Source: Ostreococcus mediterraneus
Lineage: Eukaryota > Chlorophyta > Mamiellophyceae > Mamiellales > Bathycoccaceae
Direction of reading: 5' to 3'
DNA length: 64,000 nt
Assembly: GCA_012295225.1 (NCBI GenBank)
Contig: WMKK01000017.1
Location: forward strand, 310,001 to 374,000
The notes below the pieces were generated by a model that ran no database searches, was not told where the DNA came from, and saw only the letters and a program-made list of their open reading frames with translations. Positions 45,628-55,900 of the stretch are shown in pieces. Every line of letters starts with the position of its first letter. Position 1 is the first letter of the stretch. A program made the position numbers and the translations under genes.

Positions 45628-46581
45628 TCACGCTGCTGGTGACGCGTAGAGCGCCATTGCTCGACGACATTGCTCGGCGTCGAAACGTTCGAGATTGACG
45701 AATATTAAGTCGTCATCCGTGCCGAACGCGCGACGGGCGGCGTCAAACGCGCGCGCGGAAATCAACGTCGACGCGTCGTCGTCCCTCGCCGGATCCCGAA
45801 TCACGAATCGTTCCGCGTCGACAATCCCGCACACGACGACGTAATGCCCAACAAAATGTGGCCGCCGTCCCTCACTGGCGTGATCCACATCGTCCTCAGA
45901 GTCTGACGCGGTATATAACAGCGATTTATCAACCAACGCCACGCACGCGACGCGTCCCGAGCCGACGAGCTCCGCCACCGTGTGTTTTGACATCCTACCA
46001 AGTCGCACATCCACCCCTCGCTCGCGAGCCGACGCGAATAACCTCTCCACCCGCCGCACGTCGCGTAATATCTCCTCGCGATAAAAGCTCGCCGTGGCGT
46101 ATTGCAAGTTTACGCCTAAAAAACTCGTAAACATAACCGAAACGACGCCAAACGCCCTCAAAACATACGCCAAATCAATCGTCCACACGCTCTTCGTCCC
46201 ACACGCGCGCGTCATCATCGCTAACTCAAACGATTGTGATTCTTTGCCCGCTCCCGCCTTTCGCGCCGCCGCTCGCGCGCACATGCACGCGCACGCGACG
46301 CCGCAGTCCCAACGCTCGCGCTGCCGCTCCAAACACACATTCGACATTCCCAACTCCCCACGCGCCGTCCGCGACGTCGTCTCGAACGCGAGCGCGCGAA
46401 ACACCTCGTGGGCATCCACGAACGCCACCTCGCGCTCGTTCGCGCGCATCGATCGCGTCAATCGACGGCGATGGGGCGCATCCATCGGTGCACAGTCAGC
46501 ACCGCATTCAGCAGCATCATCCCTCGCCATCGCCGACGCGCCCACGCGAACACCCGCGCGAACGCGCGAATGCGACTGCAT
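45628..46581 (-). CDS. GUCD1: GUCD1-like protein (PF09778, papain-like fold)
   Basis: 317 aa. The family core begins near residue 80: RQRERWDCGVACACMCARAA with the probable catalytic-type Cys. Later blocks are TIDLAYVLRAFGVVSVMFTS, and FVGHYVVVCGIVD with His then FVIRDPARDDD with Asp. The Cys-His-Asp order looks like a papain-type peptidase, although the family was named for claimed guanylyl cyclase activity in plants. The N-terminal 65 residues are poorly conserved. It lies 79 bp after the ERMP1 end (convergent) and is divergent from the carrier gene. I would treat cyclase activity as unproven. Confidence 0.83.
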   Translation of the reverse strand: MQSHSRVRAGVRVGASAMARDDAAECGADCAPMDAPHRRRLTRSMRANEREVAFVDAHEVFRALAFETTSRTARGELGMSNVCLERQRERWDCGVACACMCARAAARKAGAGKESQSFELAMMTRACGTKSVWTIDLAYVLRAFGVVSVMFTSFLGVNLQYATASFYREEILRDVRRVERLFASARERGVDVRLGRMSKHTVAELVGSGRVACVALVDKSLLYTASDSEDDVDHASEGRRPHFVGHYVVVCGIVDAERFVIRDPARDDDASTLISARAFDAARRAFGTDDDLIFVNLERFDAEQCRRAMALYASPAA

Positions 46582-46811
46582 TAATTTTCACGCAGTCATC
46601 GCCCGCGCGCGAACGCGCGAATGCCCGTCGCGCGCGCGTCTGCGTGCGCTCGTGTGACGGCGTGTCACACAAACGCCATCGCGACCGCGACCTGCGATCC
46701 CTCGGTCGGGTCCAGATCCCTCACTTCCACGCGCGCTCGTCGCCGTCGACGCCCATCACCCGCGCGAATCTCGCGCATACGTTTGTGTATAACCCATCTT
46801 TCGCATTCACG

Positions 46812-47903
46812 ATGTCCGACACGCGCATCCGCGCGCGCAAAACGCGCGCGCTCGGCGGATTGAATCAAACCTCGAGCGGCGTCATGGCGTTGCGTCCGGC
46901 GCTTCCTGAGCTCGCGGCGGCCGCGAAGACGACGAAAGCGGCGACGAAACCAAAGGTTGACTTTAATGAGGTCATGTCAAAGGCGTCGGCGCGCGCGTTC
47001 CGCGGCGGTGTCGCGGGTTTTGCGGCTGGGGTGATTCAGGTGGGGACATTCATGTGGATGCGCACGGCTATGAATTATCAGTACGCGAACGGCGGGACGA
47101 TGATGTCGAGCATCAAGGCGCTGTACGCCGAGGGTGGCGTGGCGCGATTATATAAAGGGATGTCGTTTGCGATTATTCAGGCGCCAATGTCGCGATTCGG
47201 GGACACGGCGGCGAATACCGGGGTGTTGGCGTTGTTGGAGGCGTACTATCCGCAAATGCCGGTGAGCGTGGCGACTGGTTTCGCTTCGGCGGGTGGAGCG
47301 ACGTGGAGAATCTTTTTGACGCCGGTTGATACGTTTAAGACGACGTTGCAAGTGCAGGGGAATGCGGCGTTTGCGTTGTTGAAGGATAAGGTTCGTTCGG
47401 GTGGCGTCGGGGTGTTGTATAACGGCGCGGCGGCGAATTTCGCAGCCAACTGGGTGGGTAACTACCCGTGGTTTGCCACGTTCAACTACTTGCAAAAGAC
47501 GATTCCGAAGCAAGATACGAAGTTGGGTAACAACTGCCGTAACGCTGTGATCGGCATGTGCGCGTCGATTGTGAGCGATTGCATTTCCAACTCGTTGCGC
47601 GTGGTGAAGACTGTCAAGCAAACGAGCGGCGACGCCAAGCTCGGATACATGGGCGCCGTGCAAGGCATCCTCGCCAAGGATGGCATGAAGGGTTTGTTTG
47701 GCCGTGGTTTGCAAACGCGCATCACGACGAACGTCTTGCAAGCTATGGTGTTCTCCGTGGCTTGGAAGGGTATCGAAGAGGAGCTCAACAAGCGCGCCGC
47801 GGAGAAGGACGCCGCCAAGAACAGCGCCGCGAACAAGAAGGGCGGCAAGGCGAAGAAGGCTTCGTTGACGTTGAGCAGTCTCCCGGCGTTGGTTGTCGCG
47901 TAA
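46812..47903 (+). CDS. Mitochondrial carrier (SLC25) family protein
   Basis: 363 aa from the ATG at 46812. The frame stays open 192 codons upstream, but that sequence overlaps GUCD1 and is low quality. After a 55-residue basic N-terminus, three repeats of about 95 residues follow with paired hydrophobic helices. The signature PxDxxK is seen once clearly (LTPVDTFKTTLQVQ). The first (GVIQVGTFMWMRT) and third (SNSLRVVKTVKQT) repeats deviate. It carries the K/R-rich tail NKKGGKAKKA. The family moves metabolites across mitochondrial, sometimes plastid or peroxisomal, membranes. The diverged repeats place it among poorly known plant-lineage carriers, and no substrate can be inferred. Confidence 0.85.
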   Translation: MSDTRIRARKTRALGGLNQTSSGVMALRPALPELAAAAKTTKAATKPKVDFNEVMSKASARAFRGGVAGFAAGVIQVGTFMWMRTAMNYQYANGGTMMSSIKALYAEGGVARLYKGMSFAIIQAPMSRFGDTAANTGVLALLEAYYPQMPVSVATGFASAGGATWRIFLTPVDTFKTTLQVQGNAAFALLKDKVRSGGVGVLYNGAAANFAANWVGNYPWFATFNYLQKTIPKQDTKLGNNCRNAVIGMCASIVSDCISNSLRVVKTVKQTSGDAKLGYMGAVQGILAKDGMKGLFGRGLQTRITTNVLQAMVFSVAWKGIEEELNKRAAEKDAAKNSAANKKGGKAKKASLTLSSLPALVVA

Positions 47904-48201
47904 ATTGGTGCAAAACAATTGAACCGAATCACGCGTCGATTGTACGGGTACATATATACGAACAACAAAAACACCATTGATGAAACCGTATTTATCAAAA
48001 CAAGACGTTCTCAAACGCGCGCGCCGCGAGTAATAAAATTTTTCCAAATGTCATTCATGATCTTTCTTCATCATCACAAAGTGCTAAAATGTATATGTTC
48101 GCGAGTTCGTTTGCATGTAGTCGTGAGTCGTATAGTAATAATGGTACGGTAAAATAATGTGTCGTGGAAAGCCAACGCGCGAAATCTTTCGTCCCAGCGT
48201 C

Positions 48202-49542
48202 TTACGCGGTTGCGATTTCAGGTAATTCCTTGTGCGTGAACACCCATTCGTTCCCTTGTTTCACTACGGCGATGCACTTGCTACCGACGCGCCAAGTCGC
48301 CGTGGCGATCGGCGTCGGATCGTAGAGGTATAAATCCGGGAACGCTGTGGCTAACGCCTCCGTCGCCTCCTTGGCGTGGTAGTGCGGAATCGTGTGGTTG
48401 ATGTGGTGCGCCACGTGCGTAGACCCGATGCGGTGGTGTAAGAAATCGAACACCGGACCGTATGGTCGATCGATGGTCATGAACGCCCCCTTGACCAAGT
48501 TCCAATCGTCGCCCTCAAAGTGCGGCACGTCGACGTCGGTGTGTTGCAACCACGTGTACAATACGAGCCAAAAGTTGGTCACCATATACGGACCAACGTA
48601 AAGCGCGGCGACGGTGGCGATGCCACTGTGCGCGGCCCACGCCGCGAGCGCGCCTAAGACGGCAATCACGCCCACGTCTGATTGCCACACCTTTTTCGCC
48701 CACTTCCCCGGGAACAACGCGTGCTTGCCTTGCGCGCCCGCGCTCGGGATAAAATGGTTCGTCGCCCCACGCACCGGCCCACCGCTCGCGCCCGTGAGTA
48801 AATACACGGGCCATCCGAACGCAAACACCCCAACAAGGTTCAAAAACGTAAACGGCCCTTCACCTAACAACTTGCGCAATTTGAACACCACACTCGCGTC
48901 CTCCGTACCCAAACGCGCCGGAACGTGCGTCTCGCCCTCCAACACGTGGTTCGTTCTCGAGTGGTGAACCGCGTGCGAACGCTGCCAAGAGAAATACGGA
49001 ACCAATAACAACGAGTGTAAAATATATCCAACCGTATCTTGGATGGTTTTGTTGTCGCTAAATGCGCCGTGGCCGCACTCGTGCGCGGCGACCCAGCACC
49101 CAGTGGCGGCGGTACCGGTGACAAAGGCGTACGCCACCCACAACGGCCACGCCGCGGCGGTGAGGGGTAGGAACGCGTAGGCAGCGAGTCCGCATCCGAC
49201 GGTTATCGCCGTACTCACCGCGGCGTACGCTAACGATTTGGCGGTGTCGCGTTCAAAGCAGTGGCTCGGAATCGCGCGCAAAACCTCTTGCATGGATGGA
49301 AAAGTCTTCTCGCTCGCGTTCAACGCCTTACCATCCATGCCGGAACGCAACGGCACGTGGTTGGACGTATCATACGTCGGCACCGCGCTCACGTCGGCGC
49401 GAACGCGCACAACGCGGGAGAACGGACGCGTCGCGCGCGCGCTGACTCGAGCGCCCGCGCGCGAGGACGACGAAGTCGCCGACGTTGTACCGCGCACGCG
49501 CGCGCGAGCCGCGATCGAGTGTGGTGCGAGCGCGACAGACAT
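48202..49542 (-). CDS. Methyl-end fatty acid desaturase with plastid transit peptide
   Basis: 446 aa. A 50-residue Ser/Ala/Arg-rich transit peptide precedes a membrane desaturase with the three His boxes: AAHECGHGAF, WQRSHAVHHSRTNH and HVAHHINHTIPHYHAKEATEA. The sequence between, for example TVGYILHSLLLVPYFSW and FMTIDRPYGPVFDFLHH, is of the FAD2/FAD3 type rather than the cyanobacterial FAD6 type. This suggests a delta-12 or omega-3 desaturase working on plastid lipids. Regiospecificity cannot be read from the motifs. Related plastid omega-3 desaturases are known in marine picoalgae. The 3' side (47904-48201) is AT-rich and empty. Confidence 0.9.
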   Translation of the reverse strand: MSVALAPHSIAARARVRGTTSATSSSSRAGARVSARATRPFSRVVRVRADVSAVPTYDTSNHVPLRSGMDGKALNASEKTFPSMQEVLRAIPSHCFERDTAKSLAYAAVSTAITVGCGLAAYAFLPLTAAAWPLWVAYAFVTGTAATGCWVAAHECGHGAFSDNKTIQDTVGYILHSLLLVPYFSWQRSHAVHHSRTNHVLEGETHVPARLGTEDASVVFKLRKLLGEGPFTFLNLVGVFAFGWPVYLLTGASGGPVRGATNHFIPSAGAQGKHALFPGKWAKKVWQSDVGVIAVLGALAAWAAHSGIATVAALYVGPYMVTNFWLVLYTWLQHTDVDVPHFEGDDWNLVKGAFMTIDRPYGPVFDFLHHRIGSTHVAHHINHTIPHYHAKEATEALATAFPDLYLYDPTPIATATWRVGSKCIAVVKQGNEWVFTHKELPEIATA

Positions 49543-49692
49543 TGTGTGTGAGCGAATGAGCGCACAAAAACCCGGGCGCGTCGCGAAAGCGCGTGTGCGT
49601 TTGTGAAGATCTGTGATTTCGCCCAGTCGGTTTCAAGATTTTGGATAAGCTTGAAGCGCTCTGACGGCCGGTTTGCGATAGTATACATACGA

Positions 49693-52600
49693 TTACACCA
49701 CCCGAGTCAGTCGCATAGAGCGTAGAATTTTTTCTACGAGCTGTTCGACCATGGTTTCGGATTGTCTAGCGTCGCCTGCGGCGTTGAACAAAGATTTGAG
49801 ACGCGCGACGACGTCGTGTCGAATGATGAGCTCCTTTGGCCGCTGCGCGTGCTCGTGTAAAACTCCAAGAGTCTTCAACAGCGTGAGCCTGATGGTTGGT
49901 TTCGTGTTCACGTCTGTGATGGCGTCCATAAGCGGTGGTATAAACCCTTCGTTGGCGAGTGCCTGGCACAAACGAGGGGATTTACCAATCAAATTGAGCA
50001 ACGCCTCAAGGACGTTTGCTTGCGACGTCGATTCCTCGAGCGCTTCAACGAGAGAAGAAATGGCGTCGGACTCGAGCAGCCGCGCTTCGACTTTCCACGG
50101 CTCGATGGCGAGCCATGAACCAATGGCATCGAGTGCGGAAAGCGTCCAGCCCGAGGATACGGACGCGAGAGTGACGTAGGCATCCAACGCACCGTGCTTT
50201 TCGAGCGATTCGCGCGTCTTTCGGCTAGTGCTCGCCATGGCGCACAACAACGGCACCGCCAGGGTCAACGCTTGCGGCACGGGCGAACCATCGGATGACG
50301 TGCGCGTGGATGTGTCGACAATTTGTACGAGAATTGGGATCAATCCCGCCATCGCGGCTTGCTCCTGGCGCTCTTTGTTCACGGCGCACAAATTGTGCAA
50401 CGCGCGCAAGGAAATTTCGCCATTCCGACCGCCAGCGCCACCAGTTTTATAGGAGCCTTCAAGGCATTTCACGAGCTTTGGTACAGCGCCGGCGTTTTGC
50501 AGCACCTCTAACGCCGCGGTTTCGTGCGAGAGTAAGTGAATCAACCCGAGAATCTTGGTCGCCGTCGAACGAGGCACGACGCTGAGCTGCGCCAGGACGC
50601 CATGGATGATGCGAATATCCACAAGCGCCGCAGAGACTTCTGCACACCCTTCGCCGCGCTTTGCAATACGGTATAGCGTTTCGGCGACAAGTTCGCGATA
50701 GTACTTTCCCGAACTCGACACGCCGCGCGGTCTGCTCATTGAGCTCGTACCGCCAATGGAACCAGTACCGCCAATGGAGCCAGTGAACGACGAACCGCCT
50801 TCGCTCCGCGTCTCATCGTCTTGCACGCTCGCATCGAGAGATTCGTCTTCCAAGCTCGCCGTGTGCGTCGCACCAAGTAACGATACGAGCTTAGGAAACA
50901 TATCAGCCCTGGCCAGTGCGAGCGAGACGGTCTGGCCAAGTTGTTTTGGTAATTGGTCACCGCGTTCGATTTCTGCGGCGACGTAAATCGCCCCGAGCGC
51001 GTACTTTGTCAATTCGCGACCGTTCCCGCTAAATCCGTAATCCAAAACACCAACTAGTATAGGTAACGCCCCACACGCAACCAAACATCGAGTGAACACC
51101 GGTCCAGCTTTGGCGGTCGTGCGGCACAGACGGAGCGCTGCGAGCTTGACGCGCATGCTTGATTCCTTCGCCCGCAGTAAATCTAACGCTAAAGGTAGTA
51201 CGCCAAGCGTGACGAACGATCCCAACACGTCACGACTCGCAATACTTGCGCCAGCGGCGCACTCTAATGCCACCGTACGTGCCATTATTGGTGATGACGC
51301 GTCGGCGATGGCGCTGGTGAAAATCCCGCAGGCGCGCGTTGCGAGAAGCGTCTCATTTGTCACGAGCACACTCGTGGCGTTTTCCATAGCCTCTAGAAAT
51401 TCTTCTCCAGCCTTTTCAATCGAGCTCATAACTACGGCGGTATCTTGCGCTTTGCCTTGCGCGATGGATGCGAAATCGTCTCTCAAGCGGTCCATGATTT
51501 CAACGACGCGCGCGTTGAAATCAATTTGCGCCTTGGTGACACCGGTATCGTTCTTCATCCAATTCGCCAAGTCTTCATTTGAAAACTTGCGCTCCATCTT
51601 ACCTCCATGGTTGCTTTTGACGGTTTTCTCATCGTCGCCACCCAAAGTCGTATTTTGTGCCATTTGATCAATCACCTTTGCGATGACGACATCCTCCGTG
51701 TCGCTCGCCGATGTTGACGCCGTGCGCGCGTGCGACGGCCTCGTCCACGTCTCATGCAGCGCCCTGTGCTCATCCATCAACCACGAATGATTCATGAGGT
51801 CTTCCGCACTCGGGCGATCTTTTGGGTCGCGCTTGAAACACAACAACAAGAAATCTCTCAACGAATCCGAAATCCCCGCCGGTAAAGGCGGATGCTCGTC
51901 CCGGACAATTCTAAACAACGCGGGCATCGGTGCTAAATCAAAATACGGCGGAGCGCTCGTCAAGAGCTCTATAATCGTACATCCTACGCTCCATATGTCC
52001 GCTGCCGCGGTGACATTGCGCATTTCAATGACTTCTGGAGCCATCCAATACGGCGTCCCGCGCGCCGCCTCCTCCGCCGCTCCGCCCGCGTCCAAGGCGC
52101 TATCACCGCCTTTTTGCTGTTCATCCTCCACGAACCCGCTCGAGGTTTCGCTCGCACTCTCATCCATATTTGCCGCCATGGCATCTGCTCCGAACAACCC
52201 CCCACGCAAGGCTTTCACGCCCTTTGTCGCCACGCCAAAGTCCGCGAGCTTCACCACGCCCTCCTTTGTCGTCAATATATTCGCCCCCTTAATATCCCGA
52301 TGCACCACCCCTTGCGAATGCAAATACGCCAACCCACGCAACACTTGCGCGATATACACCGCACACAACGATTCCGGAAACGCCCCGAACCTCGTCGGTG
52401 CGATCACGCGCGCTAAACTTCCATTTTCCGCGTACTCGAGCAACACGTACACCGCGTCGTCTCTCACAATCACCCCCTCATACTTGACAATATTCGCGTG
52501 TTCCAAGCTCGAAAGCAAAGCAATCTCTGATGTTATGTGTTCGCGTTCGTCGGCGCGCGTGCCATCGAGTATGATCTCCTTTATCGCGCACACACCGCCC

Positions 52601-52740
52601 GTTCGAGTGTCGATGGCTTTGAACACTTTCGATGTCGCGCCCGCGCCGATGAGTTCGCCGAGAATGTGCGTGCCGAGGTTGGGTTTGTGCGCCGGCGGCG
52701 CGTGCAACGATGGCGATGCGTTCGAGGCGCGCGATGTCAT
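49693..52740 (-). CDS. MAP3K-epsilon/Cdc7-type kinase with armadillo repeats
   Basis: 1015 aa from the ATG at 52740 (frame extends further upstream but not family-like). The kinase domain (about 25-330) has GELIGAGATSKVFKA, the VAIK-type CAIKEIIL, VHRDIKGANI, LADFGVATKG and GTPYWMAPEV. The stretch between DFG and APE is about 65 residues longer than usual because of an acidic insert (EDEQQKGGDSALDAGG). A Ser-rich linker leads to some 550 residues of helical armadillo/HEAT-type repeats. Plant MAP3K-epsilon and fungal Cdc7/SEPA have this layout and act in cytokinesis and septation signalling. The plan is clear; exact orthology is inferred. Confidence 0.88.
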   Translation of the reverse strand: MTSRASNASPSLHAPPAHKPNLGTHILGELIGAGATSKVFKAIDTRTGGVCAIKEIILDGTRADEREHITSEIALLSSLEHANIVKYEGVIVRDDAVYVLLEYAENGSLARVIAPTRFGAFPESLCAVYIAQVLRGLAYLHSQGVVHRDIKGANILTTKEGVVKLADFGVATKGVKALRGGLFGADAMAANMDESASETSSGFVEDEQQKGGDSALDAGGAAEEAARGTPYWMAPEVIEMRNVTAAADIWSVGCTIIELLTSAPPYFDLAPMPALFRIVRDEHPPLPAGISDSLRDFLLLCFKRDPKDRPSAEDLMNHSWLMDEHRALHETWTRPSHARTASTSASDTEDVVIAKVIDQMAQNTTLGGDDEKTVKSNHGGKMERKFSNEDLANWMKNDTGVTKAQIDFNARVVEIMDRLRDDFASIAQGKAQDTAVVMSSIEKAGEEFLEAMENATSVLVTNETLLATRACGIFTSAIADASSPIMARTVALECAAGASIASRDVLGSFVTLGVLPLALDLLRAKESSMRVKLAALRLCRTTAKAGPVFTRCLVACGALPILVGVLDYGFSGNGRELTKYALGAIYVAAEIERGDQLPKQLGQTVSLALARADMFPKLVSLLGATHTASLEDESLDASVQDDETRSEGGSSFTGSIGGTGSIGGTSSMSRPRGVSSSGKYYRELVAETLYRIAKRGEGCAEVSAALVDIRIIHGVLAQLSVVPRSTATKILGLIHLLSHETAALEVLQNAGAVPKLVKCLEGSYKTGGAGGRNGEISLRALHNLCAVNKERQEQAAMAGLIPILVQIVDTSTRTSSDGSPVPQALTLAVPLLCAMASTSRKTRESLEKHGALDAYVTLASVSSGWTLSALDAIGSWLAIEPWKVEARLLESDAISSLVEALEESTSQANVLEALLNLIGKSPRLCQALANEGFIPPLMDAITDVNTKPTIRLTLLKTLGVLHEHAQRPKELIIRHDVVARLKSLFNAAGDARQSETMVEQLVEKILRSMRLTRVV

Positions 52741-52939
52741 ATCGCGCGCGCGGCGGCAGCGCACCGAGCGGCGCGGAATGGCGTGCATGCGCGAATGCTG
52801 TGTGGTGTAACGGTTGGTTGGACACATGTGAACGTGTCGTACTAATCGGACCCATTCGCGTCGTTGGACGCGACGCATGCGAGCGAGGAGTAAATGTGAC
52901 GTAAATGTAAACATTAAAGTATCGACGAGGCGCGAAAAG

Positions 52940-55900
52940 TTAAATGTCGGCGGACGTGGCGACGTGGAGAATGCGCTCGCGAATGGCGCGTTCGGCTTGC
53001 GCGTCTTGCGCTTGGACGACGAGCGCGTAGGCGGATTTGGCGAGTGCGCTCGTCGCGTACCCGACAATGAGCGCACCTTGAGGCGACGCTAATGTGAAGT
53101 CACCAGTGTACGCGGCGTGTGCGGTGGCAAACGTGGCGTAGAGCGCAGGGATGAGGACGAAGGCGTACGCGGCGAGCGCGGCGAAGACGCGGGACACCTT
53201 GTACGCCGCGGTTTCGTAGTGCGGGAATCCGCTCGCAGTGCGCGTGAACGCTCTGAACTCCTTCGCCGCGGTATGACATTCGCGCATGACGGTGCACGCA
53301 CACGCAACGACAAAGATGTCAAAATGAAGCGCGAGCGCGAGCGCGCCGAGGGACCACGCGTAGCCGAGCGCGGCGGCTTGGTCGCGTCGCGCGCTCGCGA
53401 GCATCGCGCGTGACGTCGTACACGCCCCATACGTGTGTAGCAACGCCTTCGCACTTGTTTTCCCAACACTATACGCCGGAAGTACTATGTCGAGCGTCTT
53501 GGCCGCGGTAAAATCTTGCGTTGTCCACGCGAATTTCACCGCCAAAACGCCGAGCGCCGCGGCAATCATCGCGTTTGCAAACGGCTCACTCAATGCCAGA
53601 CATCGCTCACGAAGCGTCCCCGTCGCCGTCGACGCTTCTTCGAGCTTCACTTTACTCACTTTTTTCCCTCGCATCATCGGGAGCGAAATGGTGGAAATGA
53701 TGGCGGCGAATATGACGGCGGACCCAAGGTACGCGCCAACCGTCGCTCCGACAAACATCCCCGTCGTCGCTAATAATTCCGTCATTTCTGACGTCTGTCG
53801 ATCTCGTGCGTACGCGGCGATGATCGCACCTACGACTGCTACGCTAACGATGTCGGGTGTTCTCGCCGCCTTTTCTATATATCTCTGTGTGGTATCGTCA
53901 CTCGTCTTCGTCCACGTCATTTGCAAGTCGTAAATCAACTTGTTCGCAAACGCGGCTTCGCAGTACGCAAAGTAAAATTCAAACATTCTCAAAAACTTGC
54001 GGCTGTAGCCCATGCCTAAAATCCGACCTGCGCGCGCCATCATGCGATCGCGCCATAATCGCAGCGTCACGGCGTAATGTAAGCCAATATCGTCGTATGA
54101 TGTGAGCTCCAAGCCGCGAGGCGACGCGTTTGTCATCGCGCCGACGCTCGGCAAATGTCCACCGGGGAAAATGTACGCGCGGATAAAGTCGCTTTCACTG
54201 TTGCAGTACGACTCATATCGCCCATCAGGCATGGTGATGACTTGAATCGCCGCTTTACCACCGGGCTTTAACACCCGGTGCACGGTGGCGAAGAAGGATG
54301 GTAAATGTTCGTGACCGACGGCTTCGAGCATTTCGATGGACATAACCTTGTCAAAGGTGCCGCGCACGTCGCGATAGTCACAAATTTGAATATCAATCAA
54401 ATGCGACAGACCCGCCGCGGCGACGCGCGCCGTGGCTTCGGCGTGTTGCTCGTGCGAGAGCGTCAAACCAGTGACTTTACACTGTTTCGTGCGCGCCATG
54501 CGAATGGCGCACGCGCCCCACCCGCAGCCGATTTCGAGCACGCTGTCGCCCGCTTTGATGTCCGCGCGCGCAATCATGGCATCAATTTTCGCATATTGCG
54601 ACGCCTCCAGGTGCGCTTCTTGCTCCTCGAACGTTTTAAATTGGTCCAGTACATTTACGGATATGTTGGCGTCGTGAATATCGCCGTGAATTGCACTCGA
54701 GTAGAGCATCGTGTCATCCAAAAACAACTTGTAAAAGTCATTTCCGGCGTCGTAGTGATACTCGATGTTCTTCCGCGAGCCCTCTTTGGTGTTACTCAGC
54801 GCCTTGTGCGCTGCCATTTCCATCTTGGCACCGATCCAGTTCACGACGGCGCCGATCACACCGATCGGGTCTGCGCTCATCTTTGGTTTGCATCGCGTGT
54901 TTTCGTCGGCGTTGTTCGCCGCGGGATGTCCCTTGCAAATTGTGTCCAAAAACGCATACAAATCTGCGTCGAAATCGCCATTCATGTAGCATTCACCCAA
55001 GCCAATGTCAGCGCGCAAAATGGTTTGCAAGAAAAGTCTCTGATTGAACACGGTAAGCGTTGAAGTTTTAGAGTTTTCATCGGCGTCCTTGCCGGACATG
55101 ACGCGTTCAGTGCCGTCGGGGAGGATCATTTTCAGTCGCGCGTTTGGAGGCAACCATCCGGTGCACGCGCGCGTGAAGAGTGGGAGTACGCATTTCGTCG
55201 ATGCGTTTAAATGCGGATCGCACGCACGCGGAATCCAGGGCACGGATGATTTACCGAGCATGGCATCCACGCAATCCACGGCGGATTTAATGCCGTCTTC
55301 GTGAAATCCGTATCCGCACCACGCGCCGCAAAACCACACGCGTTGTCCGCCTTGAAGCTTTTTAATTTCAGCTTGCGCCGCGATGGCATCCTTGTTAAAC
55401 AACGGATGCGCCAGCGTCACTGTGTGCTCGACGGTTCCTTCTCTCGGTGCGCGCGGTGGATTGAGCGTTACGAACACATCCTTCGTGCCAGGTTTGAGGT
55501 TTTGTAACAAATTGACCCAATACGTGACGCACACGCTTCGCTCGGCGGCTTTGTCAGCTGAAATGTTTCCCAATCGGTCACCCTTGATGCAATTCCACGA
55601 TGCCCACGCATCGCGCGAGTGCGGCATAAGTGTTTCATCTGTGTGCAAGTACACAACGTTGTCCTGGTATTTAATCGCCCCGAGCGCCGCGGTTTCTTCC
55701 TCGGTTGCGCTCGCGCCGAGCATGCGCAACGCCTGGTCGGAATGACACGCAAAAACGACGTCATCAAATGCCTCCGATTCAATTCGCTTTTTGCCGTGCG
55801 CATCAGTCACGGCGAATTGAACGATAACTTTATTACCATTCGCACCGCGCGTGACGGAGTGGACGAACGCGCCAGTGCGCACGTCCTCGAGCTCGCGTTC

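Noticed and set aside
46236-46811. 192-codon upstream extension of the carrier frame
   Set aside because: It overlaps the GUCD1 gene antisense, lacks an obvious targeting signal, and carriers normally begin near the ATG at 46812.
53089-53469. Arg/Ser-rich frames antisense to or overlapping the CFA fusion tail
   Set aside because: They arise from mirrored GC-rich codons of the membrane tail, which itself has a continuous, hydrophobic, protein-like frame.
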